Position numbers and translations under genes: made by a program. DNA of 64,000 nt, taken from positions 106,275,357 to 106,339,356 of the forward strand of contig OZ018321.1 of the NCBI GenBank assembly GCA_963969495.1. Direction: 5' to 3'. This DNA is from Ceratothoa steindachneri. Its lineage: Eukaryota > Arthropoda > Malacostraca > Isopoda > Cymothoidae. The stretch's first letter is position 1. Each line of letters opens with the position of its first letter. The notes under the pieces are model-generated. The model was not told the DNA's origin and did no database searches. It worked only from the letters and a program-made list of their open reading frames with translations. Positions 35,141-48,721 of this stretch are shown here, piece by piece.

Positions 35141-36345
35141 GCTTTCTTTCTGTGTGGCGGGATCACTCCACTCTTTGTGACTTCAGAAAAGGTCGTTCCT
35201 GGAGTAACACGGGTGTACTGGCGTACGTCCTCCTTTACTTGGGGTCTGACACTTCTTTGGGTCCGCTCCACAACATCCTGGATCATGTTTGCGAGTGCAG
35301 CTTTCCCTTTAAAGGAAAGATGCACTCCGTCCCTTTTGTACAGGTCATTTCTCCCGTAAAAAGTGCGGTAGGGGTCTACAAAAAAGACTCCTTCCGCCGT
35401 ACAAAGATCTCCCAGGCGTTGGTTAATGGAGACGTTCCTCGCGTGAGCATTGCGGGATGGACCTCGTTTTGGGAGTATCCCGACCACGACACGTCTGCGG
35501 GTTTTTAGCCCACAGTCGTCAACTCCTCCCATAACCGTGGTTAGGATCTTCCCGCTGGCGCCTACATTGCCTCCTCGTAGGTAGAGATAGTTGCCACTTG
35601 CCATGAGGGCAACTACTGAGTTCTCAGAGATGTGAGATTTCTCAGCCTCCACCCTTATTTCTCCGTTCCCCTTTCCTGGAAGGCAGCTTACCTTCACACT
35701 GGTGCGAAGGCGGGCCGCTAGCAAGGGTTGTAGATCCCGCGCTTGGGAGTCACCGATCACGATGACCCTCGCGCATTTGGCTTCAGATGACAGAGGCTTC
35801 CCTTTCAGTATGGGCTCTTTCTTCCCCACTTTTTGGGGGTTTTTCTTCTTTGTCTTCTTCGTTTTTTCTCCCGTTTCTACTTTCTCTTCTGTTTTTCCTT
35901 TCTTACTCTTCCTTTTCTTCTTTTTGACGCCCTGAGTAACTCCAGCAGCTGCTGGCTCTAGGACGTCGGATGGTTGGCCTATCTCTATCGACGCGGTGCA
36001 TGAGGGCCCGACAGAGGAGCCATCCGCGTCGTTGGGAGTTTCTTGTTGCTGTTGCTGTCCATTGGTGGCTTTAATCTCTGAAATGATGGCTTCGAGATGA
36101 CGGATTTGAGTCACATGCTCAGACTCGAGGATTTTCACCTTTTCTTCCAGCCGTCGTGTTTTTTCCTCAGAAGATTTAAAAAGTTCCTTAAGCTCCAGAA
36201 GTTCTGCCCTAAGGACGCAGTCCGTGCAGATACTTCCAGGGTGGCATTTTGAGAAACACCCCTCCGGAAAATCTACGCACCACTTGTCCTTTTGGCATGT
36301 CGAGCAGGTATACTTTAACGCACCAGGTCCTTTCTTTCCAGTCAT
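35122..36345 (-). CDS. E9 ORF1 protein: PHD-like finger, coiled coil, SGNH esterase (intact)
   Basis: The only complete ORF1 in the window: 407 codons from ATG at 36343-36345 to TAG at 35122-35124. Order: Cys-rich PHD-like finger (about residues 12-45, CSTCQKDKWCVDF, GCFSKCH, CTDC); coiled coil (about 50-95, heptads such as LEEKVKILESEHVTQIRHLE); low-complexity and Lys-rich linker (about 140-190); SGNH esterase (about 195-385). The esterase has block I VIGDSQARDLQ (catalytic Ser), block III VALMASGNYLYLRGG (SGNY where others have SGND) and block V DGVHLSFKG (Asp, His). Finger plus esterase is a known ORF1 layout in CR1-like elements. It likely binds element RNA; the esterase substrate is unknown. 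The changed GND Asn-Asp block could weaken activity. Confidence 0.85.
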   Translation of the reverse strand: MTGKKGPGALKYTCSTCQKDKWCVDFPEGCFSKCHPGSICTDCVLRAELLELKELFKSSEEKTRRLEEKVKILESEHVTQIRHLEAIISEIKATNGQQQQQETPNDADGSSVGPSCTASIEIGQPSDVLEPAAAGVTQGVKKKKRKSKKGKTEEKVETGEKTKKTKKKNPQKVGKKEPILKGKPLSSEAKCARVIVIGDSQARDLQPLLAARLRTSVKVSCLPGKGNGEIRVEAEKSHISENSVVALMASGNYLYLRGGNVGASGKILTTVMGGVDDCGLKTRRRVVVGILPKRGPSRNAHARNVSINQRLGDLCTAEGVFFVDPYRTFYGRNDLYKRDGVHLSFKGKAALANMIQDVVERTQRSVRPQVKEDVRQYTRVTPGTTFSEVTKSGVIPPHRKKAGNGRA

Positions 36346-37264
36346 GCTGAACACTTTATAACTCTGAATACTTTGTGACCACTCAATAAAAAAGAAAGGG
36401 GGTGGTGAGTTCGCCCCGCGTGAGTCGCTCCTGCCTATCGATCAGAGAGGTTTCGGATCTTTCAGAAGGCACGCTCCTTGTGCTGCTGTTCGTCCGACCG
36501 AGTCGTCAAACCTAGGCATGCCGTGGCTCCCAACCAAGCAGCACTGACGGTCCCCGAAGGGTCCATCGATTTCTCACCAGGTAAACAACGGAGCACACCC
36601 CGTACTAAACTCCTACTAGTTCCCTTCACGACGGCCAAGATCTCGGAGCAGCGTTCAGTGGATATCCCGCCACACCAAGAGACTCGACCCAAGGCTTTTT
36701 ATTGGCCTGGCAACCAACATGGGAACAAAGGGCCGTCACCACGGACCAATGCTACCAGAGGCACCCGTCAACGGTCACTGGGAATGGTCAATAATTATGC
36801 GCCAGGAAAGGGGTTACCGGGGCACTACCCTCATCCCATTCATCGTGCCCCAACGCCTAAGACCCCTCAAGTCCTAGTCTCTCGCAACCAGTGAGCGTCG
36901 ATTGGCGTTGTTTATAGAGGTTCCAAAGCCTCTCTTCTGACGCGTGAGGTAGCTGCCAGGTCCTTATATGTAGATAGATGAAAAAAGGGTTAGTGACATA
37001 ATAGGTATAGGGGTTGTTTTTTGTTGTTTTTTTCTTTTGGTATAAGTAGAAGAAATAGGATTAATTTTTAAAGAAAGATGAAGGATAGAGTAGGATAAAA
37101 AAAAGAAAAGACGCACTTAGTCTGGAACCTAATTTCCGACCAAATCGACAAGGGAAACCCTGCCAGGGGTGCCAGAAGATAGGTACCCCCGCCGACATAG
37201 CTCGAAAAGTCAAGGGTACGCACAAGCTCTCTTCCCGCGACAAGGGGGCGTCACCTCTCTCTAC
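36346..37264 (-). other. E9 5' UTR
   Basis: Family A 5' UTR, 0.9 kb. The GGTACC inverted repeat near its 5' end is imperfect here. No gene is seen. Confidence 0.7.
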
Positions 37265-37286
37265 TTTCTCTTCTGTTCTTAAGTAA

Positions 37287-37291
37287 GGAGA

Positions 37292-37370
<79 letters not shown>
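37287..37370. repeat. (GA)n tract between E9 and E10
   Basis: Nearly pure GA repeats, about 84 bp. Confidence 0.97.
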
Positions 37371-37372
<2 letters not shown>

Positions 37373-37406
37373 ACAACAACAAGGAGTAACAACAACAAGG
37401 AAAGAA

Positions 37407-37447
37407 GGTACCCTAGGAGACCTTACGGTCCATTCAAAGAGGGTACC
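37407..37447 (-). promoter_or_regulatory. 3' hairpin of E10, GUAA loop
   Basis: Identical stem and GNRA loop to E8 and E9. Confidence 0.7.
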
Positions 37448-37480
37448 TTTATACTAGCAATCGAGCGGGCACAAGGCTGC

Positions 37481-39950
<2,470 letters not shown>

Positions 39951-39974
39951 TTACAAGGAGTTACAAGGAAAGAT

Positions 39975-40016
39975 AGTACCTCAGAAGACTAAGTTAGTCC
40001 ATACCGAGGAGGTACT
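39975..40016 (-). promoter_or_regulatory. 3' hairpin of E11
   Basis: Outer 8-bp stem AGTACCTC/GAGGTACT. Inner arm GGACUA-ACU-UAGUCU. Three outer pairs differ from family A with pairing kept. Confidence 0.65.
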
Positions 40017-40253
40017 CATTTAATATTGATATTCAATCTACTCGTCATAGAAATAATATAGTAAAGTTCAATGCTCTCCCCTCCCACCTCTCCCGCCCGA
40101 TCTTTCGGGCAATGAAAGATGAAAAGATACCCGCTGTGCTAGAAAAAAAGTACACAAACAGGAATTTCCACAGGATAGCAGAAATGCATTTCTACATTAT
40201 TATTTTTATTTTAATATTCTTAATCTAATTATTTTCAGTGTAATCTTATGTTT

Positions 40254-40472
40254 TTAGTATGTAAGCGTATTTATGATTTTATCTAACCTCCTTTTAAACG
40301 CCTCGACACTGGGGCTCGAAACGACCTCTTCCGTTAACTGATTCCAAATATTTACTATTTTATACGAAAAGAAATTACCGCATACATTCAATTTGTATTT
40401 CGGAGGGATTAGCTTCATACTGTTATTCCTTGTTACATTTCTGTTGAACTCGAACCAGATTGAGTAATCCAC
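40254..40472 (-). pseudogene. E11 ORF2 C-terminal fragment
   Basis: 72 codons from the C-terminal domain of family B ORF2 (FEFNRNVTRNN, LNVCGNFFSYKIVNIWNQL, FKRRLDKI), ending at a natural-looking stop at 40254. The upstream part was never copied or was lost. Confidence 0.8.
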
Positions 40473-40655
<183 letters not shown>

Positions 40656-40720
40656 GTTACAAGGAGTTACAAGGAAAGATAGTACCTCAGAAGACTAAGT
40701 TAGTCCATACCAAGGAGGTA
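40656..40720 (-). mobile_element. E12: 65-bp family B-like insertion, tail plus hairpin only
   Basis: Two TTACAAGGA tail units followed by almost the whole 3' hairpin (40681-40720). It stops at GAGGTA, two bases short of closing the outer stem, and GA repeats resume. It differs from the E11 hairpin by one base (CCAAGG for CCGAGG). Confidence 0.9.
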
Positions 40721-40742
40721 GAGAGAGAGAGAGAGAGAGAGA
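40721..40742. repeat. (GA)n tract between E12 and E13
   Basis: 22 bp of pure GA. Confidence 0.95.
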
Positions 40743-40773
40743 GTAACAACAACGAGTAACAACAAGGAAAGAA

Positions 40774-40814
40774 GGTACCCTAGGAGACCTTACGGTCCAT
40801 TCAAAGAGGGTACC
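40774..40814 (-). promoter_or_regulatory. 3' hairpin of E13, GUAA loop
   Basis: 8-bp outer stem GGTACCCT/AGGGTACC and GNRA apical loop. Confidence 0.7.
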
Positions 40815-40847
40815 ATTGGACTTGCAATCGAGCGGGCACAAGGCTGC

Positions 40848-43642
40848 TCAATTGTTTTGCGTCCCTAAACGGCCACTTTTCAAGACCTTGTCTAGTCTTG
40901 ACTTGAACTGGTCAACAGATTCACTGTTGACAACTTCCACTGGAAGTGCGTTCCACATACCGCAGATACTGTAAGTGAAAAAATTTGCACACAGATTGCG
41001 GTTGTAACGCTTCAGTTCAAGTTTGAAGCCGTGATTGCGCGTTCTGTTCTCACTCAGTGTGAAAATATCCCGGTAGTCAACATTGTCGAACCCTCGAAGT
41101 ATTTTGAAAACTTCGATGATCTGACCACGCAGTCTACGGGTTTCCAGTGAGACAGATCTAACTCCCTTAGTCTATCCTCATAACTTTTATGTCGGATAGA
41201 GGGAATCAGCTTGGTTGCCCTGGCTTATACGCGTTCCAATCTCGCGATGTCCTTTCGCAATGAAGGACTCCAAAATTGTACGGCATACTCCAGGTGCGGT
41301 CGGACAAGTGAGTTGTACAGGCACAGTACAATCTCCTGGTTCCAATAACCAAACTGGCGCTTAATATAGCCTAGCATCCTTTGGGCCTTTTTCTCCGCCT
41401 CAATGCACTGTTTCGAGAACTTGAGGTCACTAGTGATTGTTACACCCAAGTCCTTCTCAGTGTCACTCGATTCAATAGCAGTGCCCTTAAGGATATACTG
41501 GGATTGGGGGTTTCTGTGGCCGATATGCATCACTTTGCATTTGCCCACGTTAAAAGGCATTTGCCACGTGTCCGACCACTTCCCAATCTTCCCAAGATCT
41601 TCCTGCAGGCGGGCAGTATTTCCATCCTTTGCAACGTTCATACCAAGCTTGGTATCGTCGGCAAATTTGGAAATCTTGGCAACCATGTCACCGTCCATGT
41701 CGTTGACGTAGATGATGAATAGTAGTGGTCCCAGGACAGAACCTTGAGGCACCCCGCTAGTAACGGGCACCCACTCAGAAGACTGTCCATTCACCACCAC
41801 CCGTTGCCGTCTGCCACTTAGCCAGTTCTCGATCCAGCCGGCTACCTTTCCGTCTATGCCAAGCGCTCGCACTTTCCGGAGAAGGCGGCGGTGTGGTACC
41901 TTATCAAAGGCTTTCTGAAAGTCTAGGTAGACCACATCCACCGCCTTGTCCCGATCGTGCTCGCTGAAAACGAAGTGGAAGAATTCTACAAGGTTCGTTA
42001 GGCATGACCGTTGCCTTCGGAAGCCGTGCTGGGAACTCCTCAGTAGCAGGTTTGACTCTAAATACGACGTCACTTTGTCCACCATGATGCTTTCCATGAG
42101 TTTACCGACTATCGAAGTCAGACTGATAGGTCGGTAGTTCGACGGTTGGTTACGGTCTCCTTTCTTGAAGATCGGAGTCACCTCCGCCTCACGCCAGTCT
42201 CTAGGAACGCATTTGGTCCGGATTGACATGTTAAAGATAGCGCACAGATGTCGTGATACTTCATCGCACACTTCCTTCAACACCTTGGATAGAAACCCGT
42301 CCGGTCCAGGGGACTTATTCGTCTTTAGGTCAGCGATCTTTTTCTTTATTTCTCCTTCAGTGAAGTCCATTGCCTCCAGCTTTTCCCCCGAGTAGGAATC
42401 CGTCGGCTGGGGAATGGGACCACACTCTTCAGTAAACACTGAAGAGAAGTAGTCGTTGAGGAGGTTAGCATTTTCTGCATCTGAATGCTTTAATGTCCCT
42501 TCCTCATTCCTCAAAGGGCCAATCCTTCGACGGATTGGTTTACGGCTGTTCACATATCCAAAAAACTCCTTGGGATTCTCTCTACAGAGTCTCGCCACTC
42601 GGAGTTCCTCAGACCGCTTAGCCGCCCGTATGCTGGACTTCACTCTTCTGGATAGCCTCCGGTATTCGTCAAAGTCACCCGAGATCTTCGATTGCCGGTA
42701 CACATTTCTCTTATCCCTAAGCAGTTGCCCGATTTCTCGATTAAACCACTTTGGTTGAACAGAGGACCGACGGGGGCATTTCAGAGGGATGAAACGCGAT
42801 TGAAGACTCATGAATGTGGTTTTGAAACTGTTCCAAGAGTCTTCAACAGCCTCGCACTCTTCTAGCCTCGCGTCAGTCAGTCCCGCGCGTAGACCTGCAA
42901 AGTCTGCTCTTCTCAAATCGAGTTTCCTTGATTTACTAGTTGCAGGCTCTACCTTGGGGACTTTGACTACGAATCTAATTATTCGGTGGTCACTGCCACC
43001 GAGCTCTTCGCCAAAAGAGAGGTCCTCAAGGATGTCATCCTCAGAGGTGAAAACCAAGTCGAGGATATTGTCTCCTCTCGTTGGCTCTCTCACCCATTGA
43101 GTGAGGAACTCGTTGTTCGTGAACTCCAGGAGTAGTGCGTTCTCGCCACAGGGTTCTCTGGTTTCCCAGTCAACTTGTGTGTTGAAATCACCCATGACGA
43201 TACACACTCTGTCTTCGACAAGTTCTCCTAGCAGCTGGTACAGATCTCTGTCCTTTTCAACGAGTTGGGCAGGAAGTCTATAAAGCACTAGGGTCCTGTA
43301 TTTGGCAGGACCTATCTCTAGGTCAACACCTAGTAGTTCATGGTCGGATACGATGTTGCAATCCGTCGAGTTGAGAGTATCCTTGACATACAACATCACA
43401 CCGCCACCCTCTCTGTCTGGCCTATCTTTCTGGAAGAGCTGGTAACCGGGAATCGTGAATTCACCTTCAAAATCTCGGCTTGAGGTTTTAATCCACGTCT
43501 CCGTTATGGCCACCATCTCAGGTTCCTCTGTTGCTACGAGGCCACGGAGCTCAAGAAACTTATTCCTGATTGACCTCGCGTTGAACAAGAGAACTTTGAG
43601 GGAGTCCCCCAGTGTACGACTCCCTACGCTCTTCCGTTTCTC
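40848..43642 (-). pseudogene. E13 ORF2 (endonuclease-reverse transcriptase), one late stop
   Basis: About 930 codons from the heptamer position to the natural stop at 40848. 787 codons are open (41225-43588). Endonuclease about residues 1-230: NARSIRNK, AITETWIKTSSRDFEGEF, VMGDFNTQVDWE, DLVFTSEDD, GGSDHRIIRF. RT about 400-700: [81 protein letters not shown] (catalytic Asp residues kept). C-terminal domain after 700. A Gln-to-stop (CAA to TAA) at 41225-41227 and a 1-nt loss near 41150 remove the last 115 codons or so. There is no ATG upstream of the endonuclease start in this frame. Confidence 0.88.
43599..43642 (-). promoter_or_regulatory. Frameshift cassette of E13, heptamer mutated
   Basis: GAGAAAC (43636-43642) instead of GGGAAAC. 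The stem is still paired (43618-43625 with 43599-43606). Confidence 0.6.
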
Positions 43643-44870
43643 GGCTTCTTTTGTGTGGCAGTACCCCTCTTTGCCACATCTAAGAACGTCGTTCCAGGAG
43701 TGACACGGGCATGCTGGCGCACGTCCGCCTTCACTCTGGGTCGGACGCTCCTCTGCGTCTTCTCTACGACATCCTGGATTAAGTTACAGAGTTCAGCCTT
43801 TCCCTTGAATGAAAGGTGCACTCCGTCCCTTTGGTAAAGGTCGTTTCGACCGTAAAAGGTGCGGTAAGGGTCCAGAAAGAAGACCCCTTCCGCCGTACAG
43901 AGGTCGGACAGGCGTTGGTTCAGGGTCACGTTCCTAGAGTGAGCTGTCCGGCTAGGACCTCTTCTTGGGAGCATCCCTACAATGACCCGTTTGCAAGTTC
44001 TCAATCCACAGTCGTCCACGGCTCCCATGACCGTGTTGAGAATTTTCTCGCTGGGGCCGACTTTGCCTCCTCGGCTGTAGAGGTCATTCCCACTCACCAT
44101 CAGGGCAACGACTGAATTCTCGGAGATCTGAGATTTCTCAGCCTTTACCCTGATGTGGTGGTTTCCCCGTCCTGGCTGGCAGCATACCTCCACACTAGTG
44201 CGAAGGCGGGCCGCTAGCAGGGGCTGCAAACCTTGTGCTTGGGAGTCGCCCACGAGGGTAACCCTCGGACATTTCCGTGCAGAGGTTTGAGGCTTTCCTT
44301 GCGGAAGTGAACTCTTGGTTCGCTCTTTCTTCTCCATCTTATTTTTCTTGTTCTTCTTTTTCTTATTCGTCTCTTCCCCCTTATCTCCCCCTTTGTTACA
44401 TACTCTTCTGTTTTTCTCTTTTCTTCCTCTGCTTCAACTTTCTCTTTTTCAGCTTCTACTTTATCTTCTGTTTCAACTTTCTCTTCTTCCTGTTTCTTTC
44501 CCTTCCTTTTCCTTTTCTTTGAGGGTTTATCCATAGCATGCGGACCTAGCTCTGGGGGTAATACTGCAGATGCAGTGTTTAGTACAGGGCTTGACGTTAG
44601 CTCTGCTATTCTCACCTCAAGCCTGCGAATCAGTCCGGCGTGTTCTAATTCGAGGCTGCTTATTTTTTCCTCTAACTTCCTGGATCTTTCCTCGGAAACC
44701 CTGCATGTTTCCTTTAGCTCCTTGATTTGGCCGTTTAAAATACAGTCGGTGCAGGAACTGGCCGGGTAGCATTTCGAAAAACACCCCTCCGGAAAGTCCA
44801 CGCACCACTTATCTATGTGGCATATTGCGCACGTGTATTTTAGAGCTCCTGGTCCTTTCTTGCCGGTCAT
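43624..44870 (-). pseudogene. E13 ORF1, one frameshift
   Basis: ATG at 44868-44870. N-terminal part (44214-44879) has the finger (CAICHIDKWCVDF, GCFSKC, CTDC) and coiled coil (LEEKISSLELEHAGLIRRLE), then a Glu/Lys-rich linker. A frameshift near 44395 changes the frame. The esterase is complete in 43624-44337: VGDSQAQGLQ (Ser), VALMVSGNDLYSRGG, DGVHLSFKG (Asp, His). TAG at 43624-43626. Confidence 0.85.
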
Positions 44871-45790
44871 TCTGAACACTTTCTCTCTTTAAATACTTTG
44901 CGACCAATCAATGATAAAAAAGGGGGGTGGTGAGTTCTCCTTGCGTGAGTCGCTCCCGCCTATCGATCGGAGACGTTTCGGATCTTTCAGAAGGCACGCT
45001 CCATGTGCTGCTGTTCGTCCGACCGAGTCGTCAAGCCTCGGCGTACCGTGGCTCCCAACCAAGCAGCACAGACGGTCCCCGAAGGGGCCATCGATTTGTC
45101 ACCAGGTGAACAGCAACGAAACACGCCCCTTACTAAACTCCTACTAGTTCCCTTCACAACGGCCAGGATCTCGGAGCAGCGTTCAATGGATATCCCGCCC
45201 CACCAAGAGACTCGAACCAAGGCTTTTTATTGGCCTGGCAACCAACCTGGGAACAAAGGGCCGTCACCTCGGACCGATGCTACCAGAGGCACCCGTCAAC
45301 GGGCACTGGGAACGGTCAAATAATTACGCGCCAGGGAAGGGGTTAACGGGGCACTACCCTCATCCCATTCATCGTGCCCCAACGCCTAGGACACCTCTAG
45401 TCCTAGTCTCTCGCAACCAGTTAACGTCGATTGGCGTTGTTTATAGAGGTTCCAAAGCCTCTCTTCTGACGCGTGAGGTAGCTGCCAGGTCCTTATATGT
45501 AGATAGAGGGAAAAAAGGGAAAGAGTGACATGATAGGAGTAGGCTTTTTTTTGTTTTTTTCTTTTTGTATAAGTGGGAGAGATAGGATAAAAGTTAAAAA
45601 GGAGAAGGATAGAGGAGAAAAAGGAATGAATGACGCACTTAGTCTGGAACCTAGATGCGACCAAATCGACAAGGGAAGCCCTACCAGGGGTACCCAGAAG
45701 AGGTACCCCCGCCGACATAGCTCGAAAAGTCAAAGGTACACACAAGCTCTCTTCCCGCGACAAGGGGGCGTCACCTCTCCCTCTACTTTA

Positions 45791-45794
<4 letters not shown>
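44871..45794 (-). other. E13 5' UTR with GGTACC inverted repeat
   Basis: Family A 5' UTR. Contains the 8-bp inverted repeat GGGGTACC (45687-45694) and GGTACCCC (45702-45709) about 85 nt from the 5' end. No gene is seen. Confidence 0.7.

Positions 45795-45840
<46 letters not shown>
45795..45840. repeat. (GA)n tract between E13 and E14
   Basis: 46 bp of pure GA. Confidence 0.97.
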
Positions 45841-45842
<2 letters not shown>

Positions 45843-45864
45843 ACAAGGAGTTACAAGGAAAGAA

Positions 45865-45905
45865 GGTACCCTAGGAGACCTTACGTTCCATTCAAAGAGG
45901 GTACC
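45865..45905 (-). promoter_or_regulatory. 3' hairpin of E14, GUAA loop
   Basis: Outer stem intact. The inner arm GGAAC-GUAA-GGUCU has one broken pair. Confidence 0.65.
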
Positions 45906-45938
45906 TTTGGACTAGCAATCAAGCGGGCACATGGCTGC

Positions 45939-48721
45939 TCAATTGTTTTGCGTCCCTAAACGGCCACTTTTCAAGACTTTGTCTAGTCTTGACTTGAACT
46001 GGTCAACAGATTCACTGTTGACAACTTCCACTGGAAGTGCGTTCCACATACCGCAGATACTGTAAGTGAAAAAACTTCCTCACAGATTGTGGTTGTAACG
46101 CTTCAGTTCAAGTTTGAAGCCGTGATTGCGCTTTCTGTTCTCACTCAGTGTGAAAATATCCCGGTAGTCAACATTGTCGAACCCTCGAAGTATTTTGAAA
46201 ACTTCGATGAGCTGACCACGAAGTCTACGGGTTTCCAACGAGAACAGATCTAATTCCCTTAGTCTATCCTCATAACTTTTATGTCGGATAGAGGGAATCA
46301 GTTTGGTTGCCCTAGCTTGTACGCGCTCCAACCTTGCGATGTCCTTTCGAAACGAAGGACTCCAAAATTGTACGGCATACTCCAGGTGCGGCCGAACCAG
46401 GGAGTTGTACAGACAAAGTACTATCTCCCTGTTACGGTATCCAAACTGGCGCTTTATGTAGCCTAACATCCTTTGGGCTTTCTTCCCTGCCTCGATGCAC
46501 TGTTTCGAGAACTTGAGGTCGCTAGTGATAGCAACACCCAAGTCCTTCTCAGTGTCACTCGATTGAAGAGCAGTGCCCTTAAGGATATAATGAGATTGGG
46601 GGTTTCTGTGGCCGATATGCATTACTTTGCATTTGTTCACGTTAAAAGGTATTTGCCACGTGTCCGACCACTCCCCAATCTTCCAAAGATCTTCCTGCAG
46701 GCGGGCAGTATTTCCATCCTTTGCAACGTTCATACCAAGCTTGGTATCGTCAGCAAATTTAGAAATCTTGGCAACCATGTCACCGTCCATGTCGTTGACG
46801 TAGATGATGAATAGTAGTGGTCCCAGGACAGAACCTTGAGGCACTCCGCTAGTAACGGGCACCCACTCAGAAGCCTGTCCATTCACCACCACCCGTTGCC
46901 GTCTGCCACTTAGCCAGTTCTCGATCCAGCCGGCTACTTTTCCGTCTATGCCCAGCGCTCGCACTTTCCGGAGAAGGCGGCGGTGTGGTACCTCTGAAAG
47001 TCTAAGTAAACCACATCCACCGCCTTGTCCCGATCGTGCTCACTGAACACAAAGTGGAAGAATTCCACAAGGTTCGTCAGGCATGACCGTTGCCTTCGGA
47101 AGCCGTGCTGGGAACTCCTCAGTAGCAGGTTTGACTCTAAATACGACGTTATTTTCTTCACCATGATGCTTTCCATGAGTTTACCGACTATCGAAGTCAG
47201 ACTGATAGGTCGGTAGTTTGACGGATGGCTGGGGGCTCCTTTCTTGAAGATCGGAGTCACCTCCGCCTCACGCCAGTCTCTAGGAACGCATGCGGTCCGG
47301 ATTGACATGTTAAAGATAGCGCACAGATGTCGTGATACTTCATCGCACACTTCCTTCAACACCTTGGGTAGAAACCCGTCCGGTCCAGGGGACTTATTCG
47401 TCTTTAGGTCAGCGATCTTTTTCTTTATTTCTCCTTCGGTGAAGTCCATTGCCTCCAGCTTTTCCCCCGAGTAGGAATCCGTGGGCTGGGGGATGGGACC
47501 ACACTCTTTAGTAAACACTGAGGAGAAGTAGTCATTGAGAAGGTTAGCATTTTCTGCATCTGACTGAGTTAATGCACCCTACTCGTCCACTAAGGGCCCA
47601 ATCATACGATGGATTGGTTTACGGCTATTTACATAGCCGAAGAACTCCTTGGGATTCTCCTTGCAGAGTCTCGCCACTCGGAGTTCCTCAGTACGCTTAG
47701 CCGCCCTTATGCTGGACTTCACTCTCCTGGCTAGCCTCCGGTACTCGTCAAAGGCACCCGAGATCTTCGATCGCCGGTACGCATTTCTCTTTTCCCTAAG
47801 CAGTTGGCCGATTTCTCGATTAAACTACTTTGGTTGAACAGAAGACCGACGGAGGCATTTCAGAGGGATGCAACTTGATTGAAGACTCATGAATTTATTT
47901 TTGAAATTGTTCCACGAATCCTCAACCTCTTCGCATACCGCTAGCCTTACATTAGTCAGCCCAGCTCGAAGGCTTGCAAAGTCTGCTCTTCTCAAGTCAA
48001 GTTTCTTTGATTGACTGGCAACAGACCTTACCTTCGGGATCTTGACGCTAAATCTAACTAGCTGGTGATCACTGCCACCGAGCTCTTCGCCTACAGAGAC
48101 ATCCTCAACGATATCATCCTCAGAGGTGAAGACCAAGTCGAGGATATTGTCTCCTCTCGTCGGTTCTCTGGCCCATTGAGTGAGGAACTCGTTGTTGGCG
48201 AACTCCAGGAGTAGCGCGCTCTCGCCACAGGCTGCTCTGGTTTCCCAGTCAACTTGTCTGTTGAAGTCGCCCATAACGATGCACACTCTGCCTTGAACAA
48301 GCTCACCCAGCAGCTGGTACAGTTCCCTGTCCTTCTCAACGGGTTGGGAAGGGGGTCTGTAAAGCACCAGGGTCCTGTATCTGATAGGACCTATCTCTAG
48401 GTCAACGCCTAGGAGCTCGTGATCGGATATAATGTTGGAGTTCGAAGATTTGATTGTATCCTTGACATACAACATTACACCGCCACCCTCTCTGTCTGGC
48501 CTATCTTTGTGGAAGAGTTGGTAGCCAGGAACCGTGAATTCGCCTTCAAAGTCTCGGTTTGACGTTTTTATCCACGATTCTGTTATGGCTACCATTTCGG
48601 GTTCTTCCGTCGCTACGAGGCCACGGAGCTCAGGAAACTTGTTCCTGATTGACCTCGCATTAAACAGAAGAACTTTCAGGGAGTCCCCGACTGTAGGACT
48701 CCCTACGCTCTTCCGTTTCCC
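45939..48721 (-). pseudogene. E14 ORF2, broken
   Basis: Endonuclease open from ATG at 48595 to a Trp-to-stop at 47825-47827 (256 codons; VMGDFNRQVDWE, DLVFTSEDD, GGSDHQLVRF). RT 46946-47518 ([15 protein letters not shown] to VVYLDFQ), then a 14-nt deletion at about 46993 in the QKAFDKV region. 46080-46964 carries [19 protein letters not shown] and [13 protein letters not shown] further lesion near 46080 (CCTCAC for CCACAC) precedes the natural end. Confidence 0.85.
48678..48721 (-). promoter_or_regulatory. Putative -1 frameshift cassette, E14
   Basis: Heptamer GGGAAAC 48715-48721, 10-nt spacer 48705-48714, 9-bp stem 48696-48704 with 48678-48686. Confidence 0.65.

Larger units (their letters stand above)
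32237..37264 (-). mobile_element. E9: CR1 family A, full length
   Basis: Complete A element, tail to 5' end. The tail units are of the AAC-expanded type (TAACAACAACAAGGAG). ORF1 is intact and ORF2 is broken. About 20 bp of unrelated sequence separates the 5' end from the next GA tract. Confidence 0.9.
40743..45794 (-). mobile_element. E13: CR1 family A, full length, best ORF2
   Basis: Complete A element of about 5.05 kb. ORF2 has one late stop, and ORF1 has one frameshift. The tail is of the AAC-expanded type. The 5' end is followed by 8 bp of filler, then GA repeats. Confidence 0.92.

Noticed and set aside
40656..40720. E12 as a SINE
   Set aside because: It has no tRNA, 7SL or 5S head; all of it is the family B 3' end.
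41381..41722. A 113-codon open frame on + recurring opposite the RT in nearly every A copy
   Set aside because: It is the antisense reading of the RT FADD region. It recurs only because the RT does, and shows no family motif of its own.
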